The position numbers were made by a program, and so were the translations under genes. Shown one piece after another: positions 26,903 to 35,043 of a stretch of 64,000 nucleotides of DNA. Position 1 is the first letter of the stretch. Every line of letters starts with the position of its first letter. The notes under the pieces are model-generated. The model saw only the letters and a program-made list of their open reading frames with translations. It was not told the DNA's origin and searched no databases. Origin of the DNA: Branchiibius cervicis. Its GTDB lineage: Bacteria; Actinomycetota; Actinomycetes; Actinomycetales; Dermatophilaceae. The stretch covers positions 2,170,001 to 2,234,000 of the forward strand of contig NZ_JBHSWJ010000002.1 in NCBI RefSeq assembly GCF_042661605.1. Reading direction: 5' to 3'.

Positions 26903-28228
26903 TCATCCCAATCGGGGGTGTAGGAGTTGGGGTCTGAAGCCGCCGGTCTCGAGCAGGCTTCGGGCGATGTAGTTGGTCAGGTTGCGGAACCCGAGTGCGG
27001 AGCCGCGCAGGTGTTCGAGCCGTCCGTTGAGCGCCTCGGTCGGCCCGTTGCTGGTGCCGGGTCGTTCGAAGTAGGCGAGCACGTCAGCGGCTCGCTTCTT
27101 CAGGGTCCGGCCCAGGGTGGTGAGCTCGGTGAGCACCTTGGGGACGCCGGCGCTGACGTCGGTGATCAGCTTCTCCATGAGCTCGCGACCACGTTGCCGG
27201 TCCTCGTGGCGATAGGCGGCGATCATGCGCTGGTAGACACCCCAGGTCGCCTCGACCTCGACGTGAGCGTCATCAACGAACAGCGCGCGTAGCCTGTCGC
27301 TCTGCTTGTCGGTGAGCAGGTCCGCGCCGGTGTGCAGCGTGCGCCGCGACTTGTAGAGCGGGTCGTCCCTGAACCCACGGTGCCCGTGGATCGCGAGTTG
27401 GACCCGGCGCCGGCACCTGTCGAGGGCGTCACCGGCCAGCCGCACGACGTGGAAGGGATCCATCACCGTGACCGCGTCCGGGATCTCCTCTGCAGCGGCG
27501 GTCTTGAACCCGGTGAAGCCGTCCATCGCGACCACCTCGACCGCGTCACGGAAGGCGTCGTCGCGGTCGGCGAGCCAGGTCTTGAACGCCGCCTTCGACC
27601 GGCCCTCGACCATGTCCAGCAGCCTTGCTGGGCCGGCGCCATCGCGGACCGGGGTGAGGTCGATGATCACGGTGACGTACTTGTCGCCACGCCTGGTGTG
27701 GCGCCAGACGTGCTCATCGACGCCAATGACCTTCACGCCCTCAAACCGCGTGGGGTCGTTGATCAGCAGCCGCTTGCCCTCAGCCAGGACCGCGTTGTTG
27801 GCGGTGTCCCACGCGACCCCGAGTCCCTCGGCGACACGGGCGACGGTGAGGTGTGCGACCACGATCCCTTCCAGCGCCCACCGCAGCCCGGTGCGCGAGA
27901 GCTTCGCGCGTGGCTCCCCCGCGGCGCTGGTGTCTTGGCGCCACACGTGTCCGCAGTCGGCACAGCGGTAGCGGCGCACTACAACTTCCAGCACGGTCGG
28001 TCGCCAGCCCAGCGGCTCGTGGGCCAACCGCCGGATCACGGTGTCACGAGCAGCGCCTTCGCTGCCGCACCGTCGGCACCACTGATCTGGTTCCACCACG
28101 CGGCACGCGAGGACCGCACGATCCGGTTCAAGTCGTTGTCCGGTCACGCTCAGACCGAGGCCGTCGAGTCGAGCGAAGGCGGTCAGGTCAGGGCGGCCGA
28201 AGCCGGCCGGCGGGGTAGCGTCGGACAC
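26903..28228 (-). CDS. ISL3-family transposase
   Basis: 441 residues. The N-terminal zinc-finger-like segments are CRRCGSEG (about 36-43) and YRCADCGHVW (about 90-99). They precede the DDE core with VIGVDEHVWRH, VVAMDGFTGFKTA and VMDPFHVVRLAGDALDRCRR, all typical of ISL3 transposases. The family end GPTEALNGRLEHLRG is present. Length is normal. The stop codon lies 3 bases from the element's left end, so no left-end non-coding space remains. Confidence 0.88.
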   Translation of the reverse strand: MSDATPPAGFGRPDLTAFARLDGLGLSVTGQRLEPDRAVLACRVVEPDQWCRRCGSEGAARDTVIRRLAHEPLGWRPTVLEVVVRRYRCADCGHVWRQDTSAAGEPRAKLSRTGLRWALEGIVVAHLTVARVAEGLGVAWDTANNAVLAEGKRLLINDPTRFEGVKVIGVDEHVWRHTRRGDKYVTVIIDLTPVRDGAGPARLLDMVEGRSKAAFKTWLADRDDAFRDAVEVVAMDGFTGFKTAAAEEIPDAVTVMDPFHVVRLAGDALDRCRRRVQLAIHGHRGFRDDPLYKSRRTLHTGADLLTDKQSDRLRALFVDDAHVEVEATWGVYQRMIAAYRHEDRQRGRELMEKLITDVSAGVPKVLTELTTLGRTLKKRAADVLAYFERPGTSNGPTEALNGRLEHLRGSALGFRNLTNYIARSLLETGGFRPQLLHPRLG

Positions 28229-28338
28229 GTCGAGGTCTTTCGGATGGATGGCGTAGGAACCTCCGTCGTCGGGAGACCTCGACGTCTATCTGCGGACCGA
28301 CGCGCCCGGCCGACCTTCACCCTCATCTGAGAAGCCCC
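28173..28338. repeat. Right end of ISL3 element, inner copy
   Basis: 166 bp, repeated at 30451-30616 with three mismatches seen. It ends CTGAGAAGCCCC and contains the promoter side and first codons of the transposase gene. Confidence 0.8.
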
Positions 28339-28576
28339 CTGAAACGTCTTCGACGACGACGGGACCGGCGAGGAGGAGGGCGCGGTGAGCTAAAGGAATG
28401 GAGCTTGCTCGGCTTCGACGCCGCCGCAAGCTCCGGTGAAACGGTCGGTACTGGTCGGTCGTCGTCGGTCACCACCGGATGGCGGCGTCCCCCACGCTCG
28501 GCGTTTGCGCAGGTCAGCGGCTCGTTCGCCCAGTGGGCGCATCAAGCGGTAGACGCAAAGCCGACGTGATTAGGTC

Positions 28577-28603
28577 GTCGGTTCGATTCCGACAGGCGGC
28601 TCC
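28577..28603 (+). other. tRNA-like 3' fragment
   Basis: A perfect T-arm (GTCGG TTCGATT CCGAC, 28577-28593) is followed by seven acceptor-like bases and TCC. A possible D-arm (GCGCATCAAGCGGTAGACGC) lies about 40 bases upstream. I could not pair an acceptor 5' strand or a normal anticodon stem, so this is a remnant, perhaps an old attachment site captured between the two ISL3 right ends. The rest of 28339-28860 holds no gene I can support. Confidence 0.4.
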
Positions 28604-28860
28604 GGCGAACAGCCCCTGACCTGCGGAAACGCAGGGCAGGGGCGGTTCGGTTCTGGTGGTCGCGCGATGCGCTGGCCTCACGGCTCTGCCCGACACCGAC
28701 GTCGCTCTCCTCTACGACGGACCCCTCGCCGGCTGAGCGCTCGCGGCCGGCATCCTGGCCGTGTGCCGATAGGCCTCGCACCGCTCGGCAACGCAGCGTG
28801 GCGTTGCGTCGCGACCTGGCGACGGCTCGGCGGGGCGCGATCGTCTCGTGCGTTGGCGGA

Positions 28861-29172
28861 CTACGGGAGCTTGGACGCGAGGACGTCGGCCGCCAGGATC
28901 TCGGGTGCTGCGCCGAGGAGGTGCTGGTTGGCCATCAGGGCTGCGACGATGGCGCCGTTGGCGTGGGCGTCGCGAGCGGCCTCGTCGGGGAACGCATCGA
29001 AGATCCAGAAGGTGTCGGCGTGGGTCCTGACCGCGAACCAGACAATCGTTCCTACTTCTTCGTTGGCGAGCGCGACAGCGCCGGCGAGCAGATCGGCGAG
29101 CGCGTCGTGCTGTCCATCGGCCGCGACGATCTTGGCGACGAAGGCATAGGGAAGTGATGCGGGTGTGGACAT
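28861..29172 (-). CDS. Antibiotic-biosynthesis-monooxygenase-type (ABM) protein
   Basis: 103 residues, full length for the ABM/YgiN family of small dimeric ferredoxin-like proteins that oxidise quinols or aromatic compounds without cofactors. Seen: FVAKIVAADGQHDALADLL, then WFAVRTHADTFWIFDAFPDEAARDAH and a C-terminal hydrophobic helix. It is divergent from the regulator at 29281 with 108 bases between, and that regulator probably controls it. Both are passengers of the ISL3 compound transposon. Confidence 0.8.
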   Translation of the reverse strand: MSTPASLPYAFVAKIVAADGQHDALADLLAGAVALANEEVGTIVWFAVRTHADTFWIFDAFPDEAARDAHANGAIVAALMANQHLLGAAPEILAADVLASKLP

Positions 29173-29280
29173 GAGGGGTTCTCCTAGGTGTCGAGGTTTC
29201 TTGGTGAAGCGAGTTCAGCGTAGGACGAGCAAGGGCATGTGAGAAGTGGCGTATACGGCAGTATTGCTATTGTTCGCGCC

Positions 29281-30222
29281 ATGCGTATCGGACTGATCGC
29301 GATCGACGGCTGCTTCGGTTCGGCTGTCGCGTCGGTCATCGACATCGTGCGGGTGGCCGACGGAGCCCGCGGCGATGTCGACCCGCGGATTGACCCGATC
29401 GAACTCGCCATCCTCGGACCGAAACGGAGAGTGACCACGACGGCATCGATGACCCTGTCGGTGGACCACCCGCTGTCGGAGTCCGCAGAGTTCGACGTGG
29501 TCGTCGTCCCTGCGCTTGGAACCCTCACGGCCGCCGCTACCAACGACGCCCTCCAGAGCCGAGATGCTCGTTCGGTCATCGCCTCGCTCGGGCGTCTCGA
29601 CGACGCGACCACCCGGATCGCCGCGGCGTGCACCGGCGTGTTCGCTGTCGCCGAGACCGGACGGATGCATCATCGGCGGGCGACGACCAGCTGGTTCCTG
29701 GGGCCGGAGTTCCTGAAGCGCTATCCGACCGTCGCCCTCGATCTCGACACCATGGTCGTGGTCGACGGGAACCTCGTCACCGCCGGCGCCGCGTTCGCCC
29801 ACATCGACCTCGCGCTCTCACTCGTGCGATCGATCAGCCCCGACCTGGCCCAACATGTCGCCAAGCTCCTCATCATCGACGAGCGTCCGTCGCAGGCGGC
29901 CTTCGTCGCCTACGAACATCTCCGGCACGAGGACCCGATCGTCGTCGAGTTCGAACGCTTCGTGCGCGCCCGCCTGGACGAACCGTTCAACGTCGCCTTC
30001 GTCGCGCAGTCGCTCGGCACCAGCCGGCGCACCCTCGAACGACGAGTCCGTGCGGCGCTCAACCTCACTCCGCTCGGCTTCGTCCAACGGCTTCGCATCG
30101 AACGAGCTCGGCACCTCTCAGCAACCACGGACCTCACCTCCGCCGAGATCGCGCTACGGGTCGGCTACGCGAACGCCGAGACTCTGCGCTCCCTCCTGCG
30201 TAGGGAGCGACGCCGTTCCTGA
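29281..30222 (+). CDS. GlxA-type AraC-family transcriptional regulator
   Basis: 313 residues. The N-terminal DJ-1/PfpI-like domain (about 1-170) has the conserved AACTGVFAVAETG around the nucleophile elbow. The C-terminal AraC double helix-turn-helix (about 215-310) has VAFVAQSLGTSRRTLERRVRA and ALRVGYANAETLRSLLRRE. Such proteins are usually activators. ATG 29281 is the first good start. Divergence from the ABM gene suggests that gene is its target. The family pairing (GlxA regulator plus small monooxygenase) is common in actinobacteria. Confidence 0.85.
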   Translation: MRIGLIAIDGCFGSAVASVIDIVRVADGARGDVDPRIDPIELAILGPKRRVTTTASMTLSVDHPLSESAEFDVVVVPALGTLTAAATNDALQSRDARSVIASLGRLDDATTRIAAACTGVFAVAETGRMHHRRATTSWFLGPEFLKRYPTVALDLDTMVVVDGNLVTAGAAFAHIDLALSLVRSISPDLAQHVAKLLIIDERPSQAAFVAYEHLRHEDPIVVEFERFVRARLDEPFNVAFVAQSLGTSRRTLERRVRAALNLTPLGFVQRLRIERARHLSATTDLTSAEIALRVGYANAETLRSLLRRERRRS

Positions 30223-30450
30223 CCTATCGCCATGCCTGTAGCCGGTGTCCTAGTGCTCGACTGGAACCACCTCTCAGCACGTCGCGTCGACGCTCCTGCG
30301 TCGCCCCTGGACGACCCACTCGACACGCCCGCAGCACAGGCCATGTGACGTGTCCCGGCTTCCCGGACGGTCGGGGTTGGGTGGCTGTGATGTCGCTGCG
30401 TTCTCGTCGAGGGGGTCAGCAGACTCGATCAGGGTCGATTGAGATGAGAC

Positions 30451-30616
30451 GCGAAGGCGGTCAGGTCAGGGCGGCCGAAGCCGGCCGGCGGGGTAGCGTC
30501 GGTCACGTCGAGGTCTTTCGGATGGATGGCGTAGGAACCTCCGTCGTCGGGCGACCTCGACGTCTATCTGCGGACCGACGCGCCCGGCCGACCTACACCC
30601 TCATCTGAGAAGCCCC
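30451..30616. repeat. Right end of ISL3 element, outer copy
   Basis: A 166-bp copy of 28173-28338 with no transposase behind it, followed directly by the TTTTTGCA target repeat. It is either a remnant of a second ISL3 copy or a duplicated end. Confidence 0.75.
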
Positions 30617-30624
30617 TTTTTGCA
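30617..30624. repeat. 8-bp target duplication of the ISL3 transposon, right copy
   Basis: TTTTTGCA, identical to 26892-26899. Confidence 0.7.
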
Positions 30625-30738
30625 CCCCTCCGTGTCGGTGACATCTGTTGTGGTCTGTATCCACCTATTACACGGGATAATTGAACAGAATCCCGCGTCA
30701 CTACCGCCCTGGGCGGCTGCTCGCGCGATGATGCACCG

Positions 30739-31761
30739 GTGAGTATTGTCCAGCCCGACCAGCCGCCCGTTGCCCTCGGTGAGCTCGCCGCCGGCGACCA
30801 GGAGCAGCTGTCCGCGGCCGAGGCCGGCTACGCCGCTGCGGCCTGGGCACCCAACACGTTGCGCGGCTACCGAGCCGACTGGGCCGAATTCACCACCTGG
30901 TGCACCCAACATGGTCGCTCATCGCTGCCAGCGGACCCGGCCGCGATCACTGGCTACCTGACCCAGCTGGCCACCGCCGGCGCCAAGGTCGGCACCATCT
31001 CCCGGCGGCTGTCGGCGATCAAATTCGCCCATCGGATGCACGACCTGCCCGACCCCACCCTCAACGCCCGCGTCGTCACCGTCTGGGAAGGCATCCGCCG
31101 CCAACTGGCCACTCCCCCAGACCAATCCACTCCACTGCACCCACCGGTCCTATTCGACGTCCTGGACTCGTGCCCCACCACCTGGTCAACTAAACGAACC
31201 ATCGCCAACCCTGAAACCGACCTGGGAGGGTTACGCGACCGGGCCCTGCTCCTGGTCGGATTCGTCGCGGCTCTACGCCGTAGCGAACTCGCCGACCTTA
31301 ACGTCGACGAACTCGCCGACCACGAACTAGGACTCGTCGCCAGCCTGCGTCACTCCAAAACCAACCAGCACGGCAACCTCGAACTGGTCGTTTTGCCCTT
31401 CGGCACCAACCCGGCACACTGCCCAGTCACCGCACTCCGTACCTGGCTCTCACAAGCAGGAATCACCGAAGGGCCGGTGTTCCGTGGGATCACCCGCGGT
31501 AACCGCGTACGCCCCGGCCGGCTCCATCCCGAATCCATCAACACCATCGTGCAACGCGCTGTAGCCAGGGCCGGCCTGGACCCCACCGGCTACTCCGCGC
31601 ACTCCCACCGCGCCGGGTTCGTCACCCACGCTCACCTGCGCGGAGCCAGCGACCGGGCGATCATGCATCAAACCAGACACCGCTCCCCCGCCTCCGTTGG
31701 CACCTACGTCCGCGTCGAATCCGCCTGGGTCAACAACGCTGCCACCACTCTCGGCATCTGA
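30739..31761 (+). CDS. Tyrosine recombinase/integrase
   Basis: 340 residues. An N-terminal SAM-like core-binding domain (about 28-115, with APNTLRGYRADWAEFTTWC) is followed by the catalytic domain. Catalytic residues seen are R180 in AALRRSEL, K207, HSHR at 288-291, H314 and the nucleophile Y323 in SVGTYVRVE. The full active set is present, so it should be functional. It starts at GTG 30739. It lies alone between the ISL3 transposon and the Asp23 cluster. Whether it mobilises this block is not shown. 31762-32068 downstream holds no gene I can support. Confidence 0.85.
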   Translation: MSIVQPDQPPVALGELAAGDQEQLSAAEAGYAAAAWAPNTLRGYRADWAEFTTWCTQHGRSSLPADPAAITGYLTQLATAGAKVGTISRRLSAIKFAHRMHDLPDPTLNARVVTVWEGIRRQLATPPDQSTPLHPPVLFDVLDSCPTTWSTKRTIANPETDLGGLRDRALLLVGFVAALRRSELADLNVDELADHELGLVASLRHSKTNQHGNLELVVLPFGTNPAHCPVTALRTWLSQAGITEGPVFRGITRGNRVRPGRLHPESINTIVQRAVARAGLDPTGYSAHSHRAGFVTHAHLRGASDRAIMHQTRHRSPASVGTYVRVESAWVNNAATTLGI

Positions 31762-32068
31762 AAAAGGCTGGGGCTCTGCCCAAAGCGCTCAACCGTTTCC
31801 GCGGGTGCACGGCTTGGTTTTCGCAGGGTTCGGGCTACGAGTTTGACGCCTGTTGGACCGCGAACGACGCGGTCATCGGTGGGCATCGGTAGGTTGGCCG
31901 GATGCCTCTGGGGAAACCACCTGAGAGGCATCCGGCGAGTGTTGTCAACACCGGGTATTCGAATAGCAGGTATGTGCGTCTAGCGTTATCGGGGTCGCCG
32001 TCGTTGCCCCTCGGCCCACTCGGCGGCCGCGGTGTGGTCCTTCGTTTCACTCATCAGACTCTGAGTGA

Positions 32069-32650
32069 TTAACGCACCCGGGCGGATGCGCTGGATTTGC
32101 CGGAGCCCCGGGGTCGAGCGATGAGGACGCGAGCACTCACTCCGTGGTCAGGGAACGCCGAGCGTAGATGCGCACGCATTTCCTGGATGGCTTGGATGAT
32201 GCTGGGGCCGTCGGTTTGTTGGTCGGGGTAGGCGTTAACCAGCACGGTGGTGGCCCGCCCGTCCTGGGTGGCGTTAGCCGCCACCGAGCTGAACGGTCCG
32301 GCGTCCTGCAGGGTTTGCGCGATGGCGTTCGCCAGCGAGGAAGTGTCCATGGTGATCGTCCCCTGCGGGCCGCTTTGGGGCATCTTGGTCGCTTTGATGG
32401 TGTTGCGCCGCAGGTGCGCCAGTAGCCACCACAAACCCAGCACACCCAGGAGCAGGGTGATCGCGGCGAAGGCCCATGCCCACCAGCTGGTATCGGCCCA
32501 GATCGCCAACGATCCCAACGAGATCTGCTTGGGGTACCCGTGCAGCACCAGGTGGTAACGCCAGTCGAGCAGCACTAATCCTAGGGCCAGCATCAGTATC
32601 GCGACCACGATTGTGGCGAGCCGGTCGATCTTGTACGGGGCTCGGCTCAT
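32069..32650 (-). CDS. AmaP-like membrane protein of the Asp23 cluster
   Basis: 193 residues. Two N-terminal membrane helices at about 12-30 and 52-78 are followed by a soluble domain of about 110 residues. AmaP anchors Asp23 to the membrane in Gram-positive bacteria, and its actinobacterial equivalents have this two-helix layout. It is last in a six- to seven-gene minus-strand operon, and its start overlaps the upstream stop. Confidence 0.65.
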   Translation of the reverse strand: MSRAPYKIDRLATIVVAILMLALGLVLLDWRYHLVLHGYPKQISLGSLAIWADTSWWAWAFAAITLLLGVLGLWWLLAHLRRNTIKATKMPQSGPQGTITMDTSSLANAIAQTLQDAGPFSSVAANATQDGRATTVLVNAYPDQQTDGPSIIQAIQEMRAHLRSAFPDHGVSARVLIARPRGSGKSSASARVR

Positions 32651-33186
32651 GCCTTGGCCTCCTGTGCCTGGACCGTCACCGGAAGGTCGCTCAGCGCGCC
32701 GACACGGTCGCTGATGCTTTGGGTCGCGGTCTGGGTGATCTGGTCCCGGTCTGATCCGGGTGTGGTATGCAGACTGACTCTAATCCGACGCGCGGTTACC
32801 CTGGAATGGGCTTGTAACACACCGGGTACGTCCTCAGCGGCGGCAGTGGCCAACTGGCTTAGCGCCGCCGGGCTGATCCACACGTCGGCCGCGTCGCTCT
32901 CGTCGGGGACCGGGCGGTGGGTGGCGCGGCGGGGTTTGAGTGCTGCGTAGAGCAGCACCACTCCGATGAGGAGCGTGATGACCGCTAAGGGGACGACCCA
33001 GTCGGCGCGGGTGGCGCCATCGACTGCCTCGATCGCGTCGCGGGACCAGGAGCGTCCGCGTGACCAGTGCTGGGTGACTGCCAGGTCGTGGATCCCGACC
33101 ACGGCCAACGCGATGAGCAAGAAGGCCACCAAGCACCCGGTCACCGCGGCTACCGGCGCGGCCCTGGGGGTGTCCTTGGGGTTCAT
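32647..33186 (-). CDS. DUF6286-like membrane protein of the Asp23 cluster
   Basis: 179 residues. Two membrane helices lie at about 12-34 and 63-83, then a conserved soluble domain (AADVWISPAALSQLATAAAEDVPGVLQAHSRV) resembling one repeat of an Asp23 fold. This matches the DUF6286 arrangement found beside Asp23 genes in actinobacteria. 4-base overlaps with both neighbours suggest coupled translation. Confidence 0.7.
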   Translation of the reverse strand: MNPKDTPRAAPVAAVTGCLVAFLLIALAVVGIHDLAVTQHWSRGRSWSRDAIEAVDGATRADWVVPLAVITLLIGVVLLYAALKPRRATHRPVPDESDAADVWISPAALSQLATAAAEDVPGVLQAHSRVTARRIRVSLHTTPGSDRDQITQTATQSISDRVGALSDLPVTVQAQEAKA

Positions 33187-33571
33187 CGAACCCGCCTTTC
33201 AGTGGTCTCGAATTGGTCGGCCGTTAGCACGTGGACGGTGACGTCCACGCGCCGCACCTGGCTACCTGATAACCGGCTGGTGTCGGCACGCACCTGATCT
33301 CGGACGTGCGCAGCGATCTTTTCAACGGGCCCGGGCCAGGCCACGGCTATCTCGAGGGTGATCCAGCTGGCGGCACCGCGGATCGTGACCTGCGCGTTTG
33401 GGAAACCCCGCCCGCGGAGCTTATCCAGCCCGGAACGGTGGGTCACCGTGCCGGGCACCCCTGGGCGATGTGTTCGGCCAGGTGCTCGATGGCCGCCGCT
33501 CGCACGTCCAGGGTGCCGCGCTCGGCCGCGTCCTGAGTATCGGGAACGCCGCCGGAATGGACGTCAGCCAC
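33183..33571 (-). pseudogene. Asp23/Gls24-family protein, frameshifted
   Basis: Reading from GTG 33571 (overlapping the upstream stop) gives GTLDVRAAAIEHLAEHIAQG and then runs out of frame. The remaining family sequence, VPGTVTHRSGLDKLRGRGFP to the end at 33183, continues in the next frame. Restoring one G in the four-G run near 33460 (CCCC on the plus strand) gives an intact Asp23 domain of about 129 residues. Asp23 proteins are envelope-stress proteins at the membrane. It is either a recent mutation or a sequencing error. Confidence 0.7.
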
Positions 33572-33740
33572 GCTTGCCGCGGGCCAATGCCGACAGGTCT
33601 AGCTCGCCTTCGAGGTACGCGCCCACGGCGAACCCGAGCACGCCGAGCACCAATGCGAGCAAGAATCCGGAGAAGCCGTCGACGGCGATGGCAATGGCCA
33701 TCAACAGGCCGGCGAGAAGTCCAAGGGCAGATCGGTTCAT
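33564..33740 (-). CDS. DUF2273-like small membrane protein
   Basis: 58 residues with one long hydrophobic segment (GLLAGLLMAIAIAVDGFSGF...LGVLGFAVGAYLEG). This is the typical DUF2273 pattern, a standard partner in Asp23 operons. AAGGAG lies 8 bases before ATG 33740, which decides the start; the frame extends further upstream but without a signal. Confidence 0.75.
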   Translation of the reverse strand: MNRSALGLLAGLLMAIAIAVDGFSGFLLALVLGVLGFAVGAYLEGELDLSALARGKRG

Positions 33741-33795
33741 GAGTAGTTCTCCTTGCGAGGGATGAGGTGTTGGACCCCAGGGGGATGGACGAGGC

Positions 33796-34098
33796 TTACA
33801 GTCGGCCGTACCGGCGTGCCCCGGGCCAGCCGCGGGGCAGTACCCCACGGATCGCGCGAACGGCGCCGCGTGTCCCTTTTTGAACTGAAGAAAGTGACGA
33901 GCTGCGGCGGACCACATAGGGCGGGGCGGACGCCGCCTGCCGTAGCCCACCGGACGACGTGGTACCGAACTGCCGATCCACGCGTTCCATGGCAGCTAGG
34001 TACTCCTGCGGATCTCCCCCCAGGTCGGGGTGCAGGCGACGCGCCACCGCACGCCGCGCGGCGGCGTGCGCAGCATTGCGGGGCGCGTCACGCGTCAT
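33796..34098 (-). CDS. J-domain-like small protein of the Asp23 cluster
   Basis: 100 residues. The first 45 contain AVARRLHPDLGGDPQEYLAAM, resembling helices II-III of a J domain with HPD in place. The rest is basic. HPD is the motif J proteins use to stimulate Hsp70. The domain is short, so I call it J-like only. It overlaps the next upstream gene by 4 bases. Confidence 0.55.
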   Translation of the reverse strand: MTRDAPRNAAHAAARRAVARRLHPDLGGDPQEYLAAMERVDRQFGTTSSGGLRQAASAPPYVVRRSSSLSSVQKGTRGAVRAIRGVLPRGWPGARRYGRL

Positions 34099-34433
34099 CG
34101 TAGGGACTCGTCGGGGGCGGCGACATCTTCAACGGTCACGTCGATGCGGCCGGGGGCCACCCGTTGCACCGCGGCTCGGACGGCGTCAGCCGTGGCCGGC
34201 ACCGGGTGGCCCCATGCGACCACGATGTGGATGTCAGACCCGGATTCTGCGGTGCGAACCCCGGCGACCCGGCGGCCGGGCAAATATGTGGCCACCTCAC
34301 CGAACCTGCCGGAGTGCAGACCCTGCACGCCGGGGGTGGCCAACACAGCCTGGGCGATCGCATCAACGAGCTCCGGCCGTGCGGATCCACCCCCGACCCC
34401 CTCACTCGACACGTGATTGCTGTTGAGAGTCAT
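34095..34433 (-). CDS. Short Asp23-like protein
   Basis: 112 residues. AIAQAVLATPGVQGLHSGRFGEVATYLPGRRVAGVR and AVRAAVQRVAPGRIDVTVEDV are arranged as in a minimal Asp23 fold. The start ATG 34433 lies inside the end of the upstream Asp23 gene (overlap 32 bases), so expression is likely coupled. Confidence 0.65.
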   Translation of the reverse strand: MTLNSNHVSSEGVGGGSARPELVDAIAQAVLATPGVQGLHSGRFGEVATYLPGRRVAGVRTAESGSDIHIVVAWGHPVPATADAVRAAVQRVAPGRIDVTVEDVAAPDESLR

Positions 34434-34908
34434 CCTCGCTGCCGTCGTCGAGGAACACGTCATGGACGGTGATGTTGACCTCGGTGACCTCCAGTCCTGT
34501 CATCGCCTCGACCGTGCTGATCACATTGCGGCGAACCCCCGCCGCGAGGTCGGCGATAGCCACGCCGTATTCGGAGACCAGGTCGAGGTCGACCGCGGCC
34601 TGGCGTTCACCAACCTCCACCGTCACTCCCTGGGAGTAGTTGGTCCGCGAACCGGGAATCCTGTCCCGCAGGGCGCCGACCACACGGGCTGCGCCACCCC
34701 CGAGTTCATGCACCCCTGACACCTCCCGGGTGGCGATCCCAGCGATCTTCGCCACCACCGTGTCTGCGATCGATGTGCGCCCCTGGGACGTCACTAAGGG
34801 GCTGTCGTCCTCTCGCGACGACACCTCCGACCCGTGCTTGCGAGTGGTGGACTTTGCGGCGTCAGACGCGGCGATGTCGGACGAGGAATTGCCGTGCGTG
34901 TCAGTCAT
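34402..34908 (-). CDS. Asp23/Gls24-family envelope stress protein
   Basis: 168 residues. A charged N-terminal tail (1-42) precedes an Asp23 domain with SIADTVVAKIAGIATREVSGVHEL, VTVEVGERQAAVDLDLVSEYG and VEAMTGLEVTEVNITVHDV, which are the family hallmarks. First gene of the operon running to 32069. GGAAAGG precedes ATG 34908. A 10-base word GTACACCGTA shared with the TetR gene's palindrome lies at 34966-34975, 57 bases upstream, suggesting common control. Confidence 0.85.
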   Translation of the reverse strand: MTDTHGNSSSDIAASDAAKSTTRKHGSEVSSREDDSPLVTSQGRTSIADTVVAKIAGIATREVSGVHELGGGAARVVGALRDRIPGSRTNYSQGVTVEVGERQAAVDLDLVSEYGVAIADLAAGVRRNVISTVEAMTGLEVTEVNITVHDVFLDDGSEDDSQQQSRVE

Positions 34909-34965
34909 GCGCGATACCTTTCCGTGCTGAGATGGCTGATGTGTTCGGTGCGGCCCAGGGCCTGC

Positions 34966-34975
34966 GTACACCGTA
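34966..34975. promoter_or_regulatory. Possible TetR half-site upstream of the Asp23 operon
   Basis: GTACACCGTA, identical to the left arm of the palindrome at 36021-36047, within a weaker palindrome CCTG...CAGG. Confidence 0.45.
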
Positions 34976-35043
34976 CAGGTTTGTTTTATCAGTTGCCCGC
35001 TCCTGCGGACCAGAGCGGCTCCCCGGATGCGATGAGGCCGCGT

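Larger units (their letters stand above)
26900..30616 (-). mobile_element. ISL3-family compound transposon with passenger genes
   Basis: 3717 bp between two TTTTTGCA repeats. The left end reads inward GGCTCATCCCAATCGG...GGTGTAGG and the outer right end reads GGGGCTTCTCAGATGAGGGT..., about 16 of 25 positions alike. A second, internal right end (28173-28338) closes the transposase unit. Between the two right ends lie a monooxygenase gene and a GlxA/AraC-type regulator. So the outer pair of ends appears to have moved as one unit, carrying passenger genes. Confidence 0.7.

Noticed and set aside
28514..28696. 60-codon minus-strand frame containing CRNRTDDL
   Set aside because: A known type of false protein made by reading the opposite strand of tRNA sequence. 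Used here only as a hint of the tRNA remnant.
30345..30608. 87-codon frame over the outer ISL3 right end
   Set aside because: Matches the reverse reading of the ISL3 end repeat, also open at 28228-28330; not a gene.
31762..32068. Possible gene between the recombinase and the Asp23 cluster
   Set aside because: Only short frames without start signals. No motif or hairpin was found.
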